Assembly: GCA_002839995.1 (NCBI GenBank)
Contig: PGZC01000016.1
Coordinates: 1 to 48,930 of the forward strand
Origin: Gammaproteobacteria bacterium HGW-Gammaproteobacteria-4
GTDB lineage: Bacteria > Pseudomonadota > Gammaproteobacteria > Xanthomonadales > Xanthomonadaceae
Direction: 5' to 3'
DNA length: 48,930 bases
The position numbers and the translations under genes are program-made. The notes beneath the pieces are model-generated. The model was given only the letters and a program-made list of their open reading frames with translations, did no database searches and was not told the origin of the DNA. Shown piece after piece: positions 42,603 to 48,930 of the stretch; the stretch's first letter is position 1, and each line of letters opens with the position of its first letter.

Positions 42603-42756
42603 ATGACCGAACGTTTCCAGCTCATAGCCCCCTAACAACCCGCCGGCGACCAGCCGGCTGCGATCGCGCGCCTGATCGATGCCTTCGAGGCCGGTGTGGC
42701 ACACAAACCCTGCTTGGGGTGATCGGGTCGGGCAAGACCTACACCATCGTCACGGT
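42603..42756 (+). pseudogene. uvrB: 5' fragment of uvrB (excinuclease ABC subunit B)
   Basis: From the ATG at 42603 the frame reads MTERFQLIAP, a stop (TAA at 42633-42635), then QPAGDQPAAIARLIDAFEAG and VAH. After a one-base deletion near 42704, the next frame continues QTLLGVIGSGKTYTIVTV. Together this is the N-terminus of UvrB including Walker A (GxxGSGKT). Nothing of the remaining 600 or so residues follows. The stop, the frameshift and the truncation make it a decayed remnant; an intact uvrB presumably exists elsewhere. Confidence 0.85.
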
Positions 42757-42850
42757 CGGCGGGGCGGGATCAATAGCGTCAGGGTCATTGATTTCTGCGA
42801 GACTGGAAACTCACACAGGAACGCAGCCGGGAGGACACGATCTCGCAGAC

Positions 42851-43156
42851 CTACGGATGAACCGCCTGAGCGACCAGCTTGACACCGAGCGCTGCGCAGA
42901 CGCGCTGCACGGTGTCGAAACGCGGCTGCGCGCCCGGGCGAAGCGCCCGGTACAACGCTTCGCGGGCAAGTCCGGATGCACTGGCGATCTGGCTCATGCC
43001 GCGGGCGCGGGCAATGTCGCCCAGCGCCGCCGCCAGCAAGGCCGGATCGTTGTCTTCCAGAATGACGGTCAAGTAAGCCGCCACGTCATCTTCGTCCCGC
43101 AGGTACTCGGCAGGGTCGAAATCGGGCAATTCGGAAATTTTGATCTTCTTGCGCAT
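42851..43156 (-). CDS. HigA-type antitoxin (addiction module antidote)
   Basis: A 101-residue Xre-like helix-turn-helix antitoxin. FDPAEYLRDEDDVAAYLTVI is the family's N-terminal signature, and MSQIASASGLAREALYRALR with the following PRFDTVQRVCAALGVKLV is the DNA-binding domain. It starts 3 bases after the toxin stop, the toxin-first order of HigBA-type modules, and likely binds the palindrome at 43464. It lies in the repeat-rich gap beside the uvrB remnant, as expected for a transferred module. Confidence 0.93.
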   Translation of the reverse strand: MRKKIKISELPDFDPAEYLRDEDDVAAYLTVILEDNDPALLAAALGDIARARGMSQIASASGLAREALYRALRPGAQPRFDTVQRVCAALGVKLVAQAVHP

Positions 43157-43159
43157 GGC

Positions 43160-43456
43160 TCATTCCTCCAACGTGGCGGCCAACGTGATGGCCTTTGCAA
43201 TATCGCCGGACTGCGAGGACTTGTCGCCGCCGCCAAGCATCACAATCAGCACCGGCCCGCGTTGCACGTAGTACATGCGCCAGCCCGGTCCGAAATGCTC
43301 GCGCATCTCGAACACCCCTTCGCCAACCGGCTTGACATCGCCAAAGTTGCCCAGCAACGCCTTGCGCAAACACGCGTTGAGCCGTTGCCGCGTCAGCCGA
43401 TCCTTGAGGCCTTCCAGCCAGTTGGCGAACTCGTCGGTTCGCTTGATCAAGAACAT
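43160..43456 (-). CDS. RelE/HigB-type toxin (phage Gp49-like)
   Basis: A 98-residue toxin of the Gp49-like/RelE superfamily, an mRNA-cleaving or ribosome-associated nuclease by family. Typical features are the N-terminal FANWLEGLKDRLTRQRLNAC and the strands GVFEMREHFGPGWRMYYVQR, then VLIVMLGGGDKSSQSGDIAK, where Arg and Lys residues form the active surface. It is followed after 3 bases by its antitoxin. The start at 43456 lies 7 bases from a perfect palindrome, so autoregulation is likely. Confidence 0.93.
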   Translation of the reverse strand: MFLIKRTDEFANWLEGLKDRLTRQRLNACLRKALLGNFGDVKPVGEGVFEMREHFGPGWRMYYVQRGPVLIVMLGGGDKSSQSGDIAKAITLAATLEE

Positions 43457-43463
43457 GCACGCA

Positions 43464-43483
43464 CTGTAACCAATCGGTTACAG
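43464..43483 (-). promoter_or_regulatory. Palindromic operator of the HigBA-type module
   Basis: CTGTAACC-AATC-GGTTACAG is a perfect 8-bp inverted repeat 7 bases upstream of the toxin start. The position suits repression by the antitoxin or the complex. It also lies about 22 bp from the -35 of the divergent rpsB promoter. Confidence 0.65.
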
Positions 43484-43505
43484 ACCGTCAATTCATCGCA
43501 GCAGC

Positions 43506-43535
43506 TTGCGCGGCATTGCGCCAGACCGCTATAAT
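43506..43535 (+). promoter_or_regulatory. rpsB promoter
   Basis: A consensus -10 TATAAT (43530-43535) with TTGCGC (43506-43511) 18 bases upstream. It precedes rpsB by about 210 bases, leaving a long GC-rich leader (about 43542-43744) that could hold an S2-binding autoregulatory structure. The S2 control is by analogy with E. coli rpsB. Confidence 0.7.
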
Positions 43536-43744
43536 TCGACGGTTGCATTGACCCGATTCGGGCCATTGCCACCGCCCACACCGGGCGTCACCGGTGAATT
43601 CGCACACGCGGCAATACCCCCGCCTCGGGGTGCCCGGCCCGATTCAATGGGACACGGGTTCGTGGCGGCGGTCGCGTGGAGGCCCAACCCCGGAGATGAT
43701 ATCGCCCACCGCGGCGAGCTTCTCCATTTGCCCAGGACATCACC

Positions 43745-44602
43745 ATGCCCCAAGTCACCATGCGCCAGATGCTGGAAGCCGGCGTGCATTTCGGCCACCA
43801 GACCCGCTACTGGAACCCGAAGATGGCGCCATATATCTTCGGCGCACGCGGCAAGATCCACATCATCAACCTCGAAAAAACGCTGCCGCTGTTCAACGAT
43901 GCCACCAATTTCATTTCCGGCCTGGCGCAAAAGCGCGGCACCATCCTGTTTGTCGGCACCAAGCGCTCGGCGCGCGATGCAGTCAAGGAAGAAGCCATCC
44001 GCTGCGGCATGCCCTACATCGCCCTGCGCTGGCTCGGCGGTGCGCTGACCAACTTCCGCACCATCAAACAGTCGGTGTCGCGGCTGAAAGAGCTGGAAGC
44101 CGCCGAGACCGACGGCACCTTCGAAAAACTGGTCAAGCACGAAGTGCTGCAGCGCCGTCGTGAGCGCGACAAGCTGGAAGGCTCGCTGGGCGGCATCAAG
44201 AACATGGATCGTCTGCCCGATGCCCTGTTCGTGATCGACATCGGCAACGAGAACATCGCGATCCAGGAAGCCAGGAAGCTGGGCATCCCGGTGATCGCGG
44301 TGGTCGATACCAATTACGACCCGAGCCTGATCGACTACCCGATCCCGGGCAACGACGACGCCATCCGCGCGGTGCAGCTCTACGCCCGTGCCATTGCCGA
44401 CGCCGTGCTCGAGGGCAAGGCTGCGGCGCCGATCATCGCCAACCAGAACGACGAGTTCGTCGAACTGGATGCCGATGGCAACCCGCTCGCTGCCAGTGAC
44501 GAGCGCAAGGCAGCGCCTGCCCGCCGCGCACCGGCCAAGAAGGGCCCTGCCCGTCGCGCGCCGGCGCCGGCCCGCAAGGCCGAGACCAAGAGCGGCGAAT
44601 AA
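43745..44602 (+). CDS. rpsB: 30S ribosomal protein S2 with basic C-terminal tail
   Basis: A 285-residue S2. The core is conserved: [59 protein letters not shown], and [20 protein letters not shown] followed by PGNDDA. E. coli S2 has about 241 residues; here the last 30 or so (from about 255) form a Lys/Arg/Ala/Pro-rich tail with a repeated [19 protein letters not shown] pattern, probably disordered. It is followed by tsf after 172 bases, the standard order. Confidence 0.98.
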   Translation: MPQVTMRQMLEAGVHFGHQTRYWNPKMAPYIFGARGKIHIINLEKTLPLFNDATNFISGLAQKRGTILFVGTKRSARDAVKEEAIRCGMPYIALRWLGGALTNFRTIKQSVSRLKELEAAETDGTFEKLVKHEVLQRRRERDKLEGSLGGIKNMDRLPDALFVIDIGNENIAIQEARKLGIPVIAVVDTNYDPSLIDYPIPGNDDAIRAVQLYARAIADAVLEGKAAAPIIANQNDEFVELDADGNPLAASDERKAAPARRAPAKKGPARRAPAPARKAETKSGE

Positions 44603-44614
44603 GCGCAACAGCGC

Positions 44615-44634
44615 GCGGTGACGATCGTCATCGC
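44615..44634 (+). promoter_or_regulatory. Hairpin in the rpsB-tsf spacer
   Basis: GCGGTGACGATCGTCATCGC contains the perfect palindrome TGACGATCGTCA, with a further three flanking pairs. It lies 12 bases after the rpsB stop. It has no T-run, so it may be an RNA-stability or attenuation element reducing tsf relative to rpsB. The rest of the 172-bp spacer shows nothing else. Confidence 0.4.
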
Positions 44635-44774
44635 GTGCCGTAACTCTGGGCTGGCCCGGCCTGCACGGCAGCGCCAGCAGCCGGATCACATCGTCGCAGC
44701 CCGCGTCGCCATCGTGCGAGCGGCTACCCAGGGTCGAGCACCGACCCTTCCGAATACAGTCAAGAGGTAATGCA

Positions 44775-45650
44775 ATGGAAATCACCGCCAGCATGGTCAA
44801 GGAACTGCGCGAGCGCTCCGGCGCCGGCATGATGGAATGCAAAAAGGCGCTGAGCGAAAACCAGGGCGACATCAACGCCGCCATGGAATATCTGCGCAAG
44901 ACCGGCCTCGCCAAGGCCGACAAGAAAGCCAGCCGCATCGCTGCCGAAGGCCGCATCGTGGTCGGCACCAGCAGCAGCCATGCCGTTCTGGTCGAGATCA
45001 ACTCGGAAACCGACTTTGTCGCCAAGGATGCCAACTTCGTCGCGTTCACCGATGCCGTCGCGGTGTCGGCCATCGCCTCGGGTGCCGCCGATGTCGAGGC
45101 GCTGAAGTCGGCGGCCCTGGCCGATGGCACGGTCGATTCCGCGCGTCAGGCACTGGTCGCCACGGTTGGCGAAAACATCCAGGTGCGCCGCATGCTGCGC
45201 ATCGACAGCGCCAACACCATCGGCGCCTACGTGCATGGCGGCCGTATCGGCGTGCTGGTCGAGCTCAAGGGCGGCGATGCCGATCTCGCCCGTGGCCTGG
45301 CGATGCATGTGGCCGCGATGAACCCGCAATACGTTTCGCCGGCGCAGGTTCCGGCCGAGTTCGTGGCCAAGGAAAAGGAAATCGCGCTGGCGCAGATGTC
45401 GGAAAAAGACAAGGCCAAGCCGGCCGAAATTCAGGAAAAGATGATCAGCGGCAAGGTCAACAAGACCCTCGCCGAGATCAGCCTGACCGGCCAGAGCTAC
45501 GTGCTCGACACCAATGTCACCGTCGAAAACGCACTCAAGGCGGCCAAGGCGGAAGTACTCGGTTTCGTCCGCCTCGCGGTTGGCGAGGGCATCGAAAAGC
45601 AGGAAGACGACTTTGCTGCCGAGGTAATGAAGCAGGCCGGTCTGGCCTGA
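44775..45650 (+). CDS. tsf: Translation elongation factor Ts
   Basis: A 291-residue nucleotide exchange factor for EF-Tu. The N-terminal module [20 protein letters not shown] and the [10 protein letters not shown] motif that inserts near the EF-Tu nucleotide site are both present; the core has two repeated subdomains and the coiled-coil region ([20 protein letters not shown]), ending VAEG-type with [21 protein letters not shown] precedes the ATG. A strong terminator follows at 45673. Confidence 0.98.
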   Translation: MEITASMVKELRERSGAGMMECKKALSENQGDINAAMEYLRKTGLAKADKKASRIAAEGRIVVGTSSSHAVLVEINSETDFVAKDANFVAFTDAVAVSAIASGAADVEALKSAALADGTVDSARQALVATVGENIQVRRMLRIDSANTIGAYVHGGRIGVLVELKGGDADLARGLAMHVAAMNPQYVSPAQVPAEFVAKEKEIALAQMSEKDKAKPAEIQEKMISGKVNKTLAEISLTGQSYVLDTNVTVENALKAAKAEVLGFVRLAVGEGIEKQEDDFAAEVMKQAGLA

Positions 45651-45672
45651 GGCCTTCACCCGCATTGCATCG

Positions 45673-45702
45673 AGGCCGCAGTCATCTGCGGCCTTTTTTT
45701 TT
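45673..45702 (+). terminator. Rho-independent terminator after tsf
   Basis: AGGCCGCAG pairs perfectly with CTGCGGCCT around TCAT, and is followed by a run of nine T residues (45694-45702, the first also pairing). Confidence 0.95.
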
Positions 45703-45774
45703 GCGGCAATGATTGCCAGCGCCGATAGCGGCTCGCACAATGCCCAGTCCCGCACCCGCAATCGAGACCCCACG

Positions 45775-46899
45775 GTGACTGTCAGTCTTTCCGAACTCCG
45801 CACCCAGATCGACCAGCTCGATCAACGACTGATCGCGTTGCTGGCCGAGCGTGCGCAGCTCACCCGCGCCGTCGGCGAGCACAAGACGCGCCACCGTCTG
45901 CCGCTGTACGTACCCGAACGCGAAGCGCAACTGCTGGGCGCGCGCCGCGAACAGGCCCGTGCCGCCGGGCTGGACCCGGCCCTGCTCGAAGACATCCTGC
46001 GCCGGGTGATGCGCGATTCCTACGCCAGCCAGCAGGGGCAATTCCCGGCCACAGGCGACAGCAACCGCGCCGTCGTGATCGTCGGCGGCCGCGGCGCGTT
46101 GGGCAAGCTGTTGACCGGCTTCTTCGCGCGCTCCGGTTACCCGGTACATGTGCTGGAGAAAGACGATTGGGCGCAGGCGCCGGCCTGGTTCGAGAACGCC
46201 GGCCTGGTGTTGCTGGCGGTGCCGATCGAGCATACCTGCGCCATCATCCGCGCCCTGCCCGCGCTGCCGGCCGACTGCGTGCTGGCCGACATCACCAGCA
46301 TCAAGCGCGCGCCACTGGCAGCGATGCTGGAAACCCACCCCGGCCCGGTGGTCGGCCTGCACCCGATGTTCGGCCCGGATGTCGGCAACCTCGCCAAGCA
46401 GGTGGTGGTGGTCTGCCAAGGCCGTGACCCGCAACGCTGCCAGTGGTTGCTGGAGCAGTTCACGGTGTGGGGCGCGGTGCTGCGCGACGAACAACCCGAG
46501 CGCCATGACCGGGCGATGGTGCTGATCCAGGCGATGCGCCACTTCAGCAGCATGGTGTACGGCATCTTCCTGCAACGCGAGGGCGCCGACCTGCACGAGC
46601 TGATGCGGCTGAGCTCGCCGATCTACCGGCTGGAACTGGCCATGGTCGGCCGCTTGTTCGCGCAAAACCCGGCGCTTTACGCCGACATCATCCTCGCCGC
46701 CGAGCACCTGCCCGAATTGATCGGGCACTACCGGCACACCCTCGACACCCTGCTGGCGATGGTGCGCGACGGCAATCGCGACGCATTGATCGCTCAGTTC
46801 GACAGTGCCAGCGCCTGGTTCGGCGATCTGGCACCGGCACTGCTGCAAGAAAGCGCCGACCTGCTGCGCAAAGCCCACGACGCCCGCGATCCGGGCTGA
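45775..46899 (+). CDS. tyrA: Bifunctional chorismate mutase / prephenate dehydrogenase
   Basis: A 374-residue T-protein making 4-hydroxyphenylpyruvate for tyrosine. The chorismate mutase domain (about 1-90) shows LRTQIDQLDQRLIALLAERA and VGEHKTRHRLPLYVPERE. The dehydrogenase has the Rossmann loop VVIVGGRGALGKLL (100-113), GLHPMFGPDVG, and SSPIYRLELAMVGRLFAQNP. The GTG at 45775 gives a length nearly equal to E. coli TyrA (373); an ATG at 45709 in the same frame lies too close to the tsf terminator. It has its own promoter after the tsf terminator. Confidence 0.96.
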   Translation: MTVSLSELRTQIDQLDQRLIALLAERAQLTRAVGEHKTRHRLPLYVPEREAQLLGARREQARAAGLDPALLEDILRRVMRDSYASQQGQFPATGDSNRAVVIVGGRGALGKLLTGFFARSGYPVHVLEKDDWAQAPAWFENAGLVLLAVPIEHTCAIIRALPALPADCVLADITSIKRAPLAAMLETHPGPVVGLHPMFGPDVGNLAKQVVVVCQGRDPQRCQWLLEQFTVWGAVLRDEQPERHDRAMVLIQAMRHFSSMVYGIFLQREGADLHELMRLSSPIYRLELAMVGRLFAQNPALYADIILAAEHLPELIGHYRHTLDTLLAMVRDGNRDALIAQFDSASAWFGDLAPALLQESADLLRKAHDARDPG

Positions 46900-47055
46900 A
46901 CCGCCGCCTGCCGTCGGGTGTAAACTGGGTTCGGCCCCGCCCTGCCGGGCGACGAGGCCCGAGTTGGCTCGATTGCGGTTGTCGGCGCGCACGGCGTAGC
47001 CGGCCCGGCCGAGGTTCATCGCCGCGCTGATTCCGCCAGCAATGGAGGATTCGCC

Positions 47056-47523
47056 ATGAACATGCCGCGGCTCGAAGATTACCTGCACGAAAACGGGGTT
47101 CCGTTCCGCACCACGCACCACCAGCGCGCAATCACCGCGCAGGAGGTGGCCGCCGAAGCCCACATCCGTGGCCGTGAAATGGCCAAGCCGGTAATGGTCA
47201 TGCTCGACGAACAACTGGTGATGGTGGTACTGCCGGCCGACGAACGCCTGCACCTGGGCCGCCTGCGTCAGGCGACCGGCGCCAGCGAAGCGCGGCTGGC
47301 CAGCGAGTGGGAATTCATGCACCGGTTCCCGGAATGCGAAACCGGCGCGATGCCGCCGTTCGGCAACCTGTACGGGTTGCGGGTGCTGGTCGCGGACAGC
47401 CTCGCCGAGGACGAAACCATCGCCTTCAACGCAGGCAACCACACCGACCTGATGATCATCGCCTATCGCGACTTCCGGCGCCTGGTGCGGCCGGAGATGG
47501 TGTCGCTACACGGACCGCATTGA
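47056..47523 (+). CDS. YbaK/ProX-type aminoacyl-tRNA deacylase family protein
   Basis: A 155-residue protein of the YbaK/prolyl-tRNA-editing superfamily, whose members hydrolyse wrongly charged tRNA. The family features are RLEDYLHENGVPFRTTHHQR, TAQEVAAEAHI, the substrate-binding REMAKPVMVMLDEQL with its key lysine, GAMPPFGNLYGL and AGNHTDLMIIAY. GGAGG is upstream. Its exact editing specificity (Cys or Ala from tRNA-Pro, or other) is not readable. It is followed by corA in the same direction after 153 bases. Confidence 0.88.
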   Translation: MNMPRLEDYLHENGVPFRTTHHQRAITAQEVAAEAHIRGREMAKPVMVMLDEQLVMVVLPADERLHLGRLRQATGASEARLASEWEFMHRFPECETGAMPPFGNLYGLRVLVADSLAEDETIAFNAGNHTDLMIIAYRDFRRLVRPEMVSLHGPH

Positions 47524-47676
47524 GCCAGCTTGGCAGCCTGCCGCAATCGACCGGACGCAGCGGCACTTCATCGCGTCCGGTCGCTGCAGGCTGCGGGTTC
47601 GCCGCGCGGGTGGAATTCCACCCGCACACCCGGCCGTGCGCTTGTGCCCGAGCGCCGCGACCGCGATGATGTCGGC

Positions 47677-48666
47677 ATGAGCCCATCCAACAATGCCATG
47701 GTGATCAACTGTGTCGCCTACAGCAGCACCGGCGAACGCCGCGACATTGCGCTCGACGACATCAGCGAAACCCTGGCTGCCGACGGCAAGGGCTTCGTCT
47801 GGGTTGGCACGATGGAGCCCGACGAGCCGTTGATGCAAACCTTGCAGCTTGAGTTCGGCCTGCACGAGTTGGCGGTCGAAGACGCGCACCATGCGCATCA
47901 GCGGCCCAAGATCGAGGTCTACGGCGATTCCCTGTTCATCGTGCTGCACACCGCACAAGCCGTGAACGGCGAGATTGCGTTCGGTGAAACCCACATCTTT
48001 CTCGGCCCACGTTATCTGGTCACGGTGCGCCACGGCGCGTCGCTTTCCTATGCGCCGGCGCGCGCCCGCTGCGAGCAAACGCCCAAACGCCTGATGTTGG
48101 GGCCGAGCTACGGCCTGTATGCGGTGCTCGATTTCATCGTCGACAACCTGCAACCGCTGGCGCGCGAGTTTCAGGACGAGCTGAGCGCACTGGAAGCCGA
48201 CATCTTCGCTGAAACCTTTCGCCGCGAAACCATCGAACGGCTGTACCAGCTCAAGAGCGAACTGACCAAGATGCGATTGGCGGTATCGCCATTGCAGGAC
48301 ATCCTGTCGCAACTGGTACGCCTGCATCCGAACCTGATCCGCGACGAAACCCGGTTGTATTTCCGCGACGTGTTCGACCACGCTCTGCGCGTCAACGAGG
48401 CGATCGACACCGTGCGCGAAATGGTCAGCGCCGCGATGACCGTCAACCTGTCGCTGGTAACGGTGGCGCAAGGCGAAGTGGTCAAGCGCCTCGCCGGCTG
48501 GGCCGCGCTGGTGGCGTTGCCGACCCTGGTGACCAGTTGGTACGGCATGAATTTCGTGCACATGCCCGAGTTGGCCGGACGCTACAGTTACTACATCGTC
48601 ATCGGCACGACCGCGCTCATTTGCACCGGGTTGTTCGCCATCCTGCGCCGGGCGCGCTGGCTTTAG
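47677..48666 (+). CDS. corA: CorA-family magnesium/divalent-metal transporter
   Basis: A 329-residue CorA channel subunit. The long cytoplasmic domain (about 1-265) ends with the stalk helix, and two C-terminal membrane helices follow, the first ending in the signature YGMNF and the second SYYIVIGTTALICTGLFAIL. RPKIEVYGDSLFIVLHTAQ and GPRYLVTVRHG are typical of the family. The ATG at 47677 was chosen; the next at 47698 (MVINCVAYSS) is also possible. The short loop after GMN is HMPELAGRY, so Mg selectivity is probable but Zn or Co is not excluded. Confidence 0.94.
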   Translation: MSPSNNAMVINCVAYSSTGERRDIALDDISETLAADGKGFVWVGTMEPDEPLMQTLQLEFGLHELAVEDAHHAHQRPKIEVYGDSLFIVLHTAQAVNGEIAFGETHIFLGPRYLVTVRHGASLSYAPARARCEQTPKRLMLGPSYGLYAVLDFIVDNLQPLAREFQDELSALEADIFAETFRRETIERLYQLKSELTKMRLAVSPLQDILSQLVRLHPNLIRDETRLYFRDVFDHALRVNEAIDTVREMVSAAMTVNLSLVTVAQGEVVKRLAGWAALVALPTLVTSWYGMNFVHMPELAGRYSYYIVIGTTALICTGLFAILRRARWL

Positions 48667-48782
48667 CGCCTGGGAGCCGACCGAACTTGGCCGATTATGG
48701 CGAGGGAAGACTGGGCCCTCGACCGCTGCGTGGTTACGCGAGGCTTTGCCCCGACGCTTCGCTCGGTCGCCCTGCGCAGGCA

Positions 48783-48930
48783 GGTCGCCCACAGGGTGGG
48801 CTCCTACAGGTGAGCACAACCGTTTTTTTGCAGGAGCCCACCCTGTGGGCGACCGAACACCGCATCGGTGAGCGCAACCGCTTTTTTGTAGGAGCCCACC
48901 CTGTGGGCGACCGAACACCGCATCGGTGAG
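48783..48930. repeat. Tandem array of REP-like palindromic units, cut by window end
   Basis: A forward arm (GGTCGCCCACAGGGTGGGCT at 48783-48802) is followed by two inverted arms (48832-48854 and 48888-48912). The units repeat directly with a 58-base period: GGTGAG begins at 48809, 48867 and 48925. Spacer versions are GAGCACAACCG and GAGCGCAACCG. The third unit runs off the window, so the array length is unknown. The core equals that at 24553. Confidence 0.9.

Noticed and set aside
48809-48930. CRISPR array at the right edge
   Set aside because: The 58-base period has near-identical 'spacers' and inverted arms, no cas genes are near, and the unit matches REP palindromes elsewhere in the window.

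Overview
The window looks like chromosomal DNA of a high-GC gammaproteobacterium of the Xanthomonadales/Lysobacterales. The evidence is gene order. The type II secretion genes run gspG-H-I-J-K-L-M-N-D, ending in a GspC-like 'N' gene followed by the secretin, which is the xps-type order of xanthomonads. The map-glnD-dapD-arsC-like-dapE operon is divergent from rpsB-tsf. REP-like palindromes recur between genes. The polyhydroxyalkanoate genes (phaB, phaR, phaZ) suggest a genus other than Xanthomonas itself, but I cannot name one.

Layout. 1-5.5 kb: an amine-catabolism cluster (ethanolamine-type permease, glutamine-synthetase-like ligase, aldehyde dehydrogenase, Fe-type alcohol dehydrogenase), which I read as a gamma-glutamylation route for ethanolamine or a similar amino alcohol. 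5.5-6.7 kb: a DUF1415 protein and a small exported protein. 6.75-11.25 kb: pstSCAB-phoU on the minus strand behind a Pho-box-like promoter. 11.4-17.5 kb: ExoD, a GGDEF-EAL protein translationally coupled to a PhnD-like periplasmic binding protein, a 2OG-Fe(II) oxygenase and HtpX with an altered C-terminus. 17.7-20.3 kb: gluQ, phaB, phaR and tRNA-Ala(CGC). 20.3-22.1 kb: an accessory islet with a DUF1778-GNAT toxin-antitoxin pair, a third small CxxC/CxxC gene and a decayed transposase. 22.2-24.5 kb: an FG-GAP/VCBS repeat protein overlapping a membrane protein. 24.7-32.1 kb: the T2SS operon without gspE/gspF. 32.3-36.1 kb: an exported S9 peptidase, the intracellular PHB depolymerase phaZ and trxC. 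36.2-42.0 kb: dapE, arsC-like, dapD, glnD and map on the minus strand. 42.0-43.5 kb: a repeat-rich decayed segment holding a uvrB fragment and a HigBA-type pair. 43.5-48.7 kb: rpsB, tsf, tyrA, a YbaK-like gene and corA, then a tandem REP array cut by the window edge.

Genes that work together: the permease/ligase/dehydrogenase set; PhoU with the Pst transporter; PhaR, with candidate operators upstream of both phaR and phaZ; and the T2SS pseudopilins with their assembly platform. Four things deserve most attention: the proposed glutamylated-amine pathway; a 93-bp perfect palindromic element inserted in frame into the gspJ leader; two similar-sized (290 and 295 bp) segments bounded by the same inverted GCAAAG-rich termini; and the three-gene GNAT toxin-antitoxin islet beside tRNA-Ala.

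All functional calls are from reading sequence only; no database search was run.
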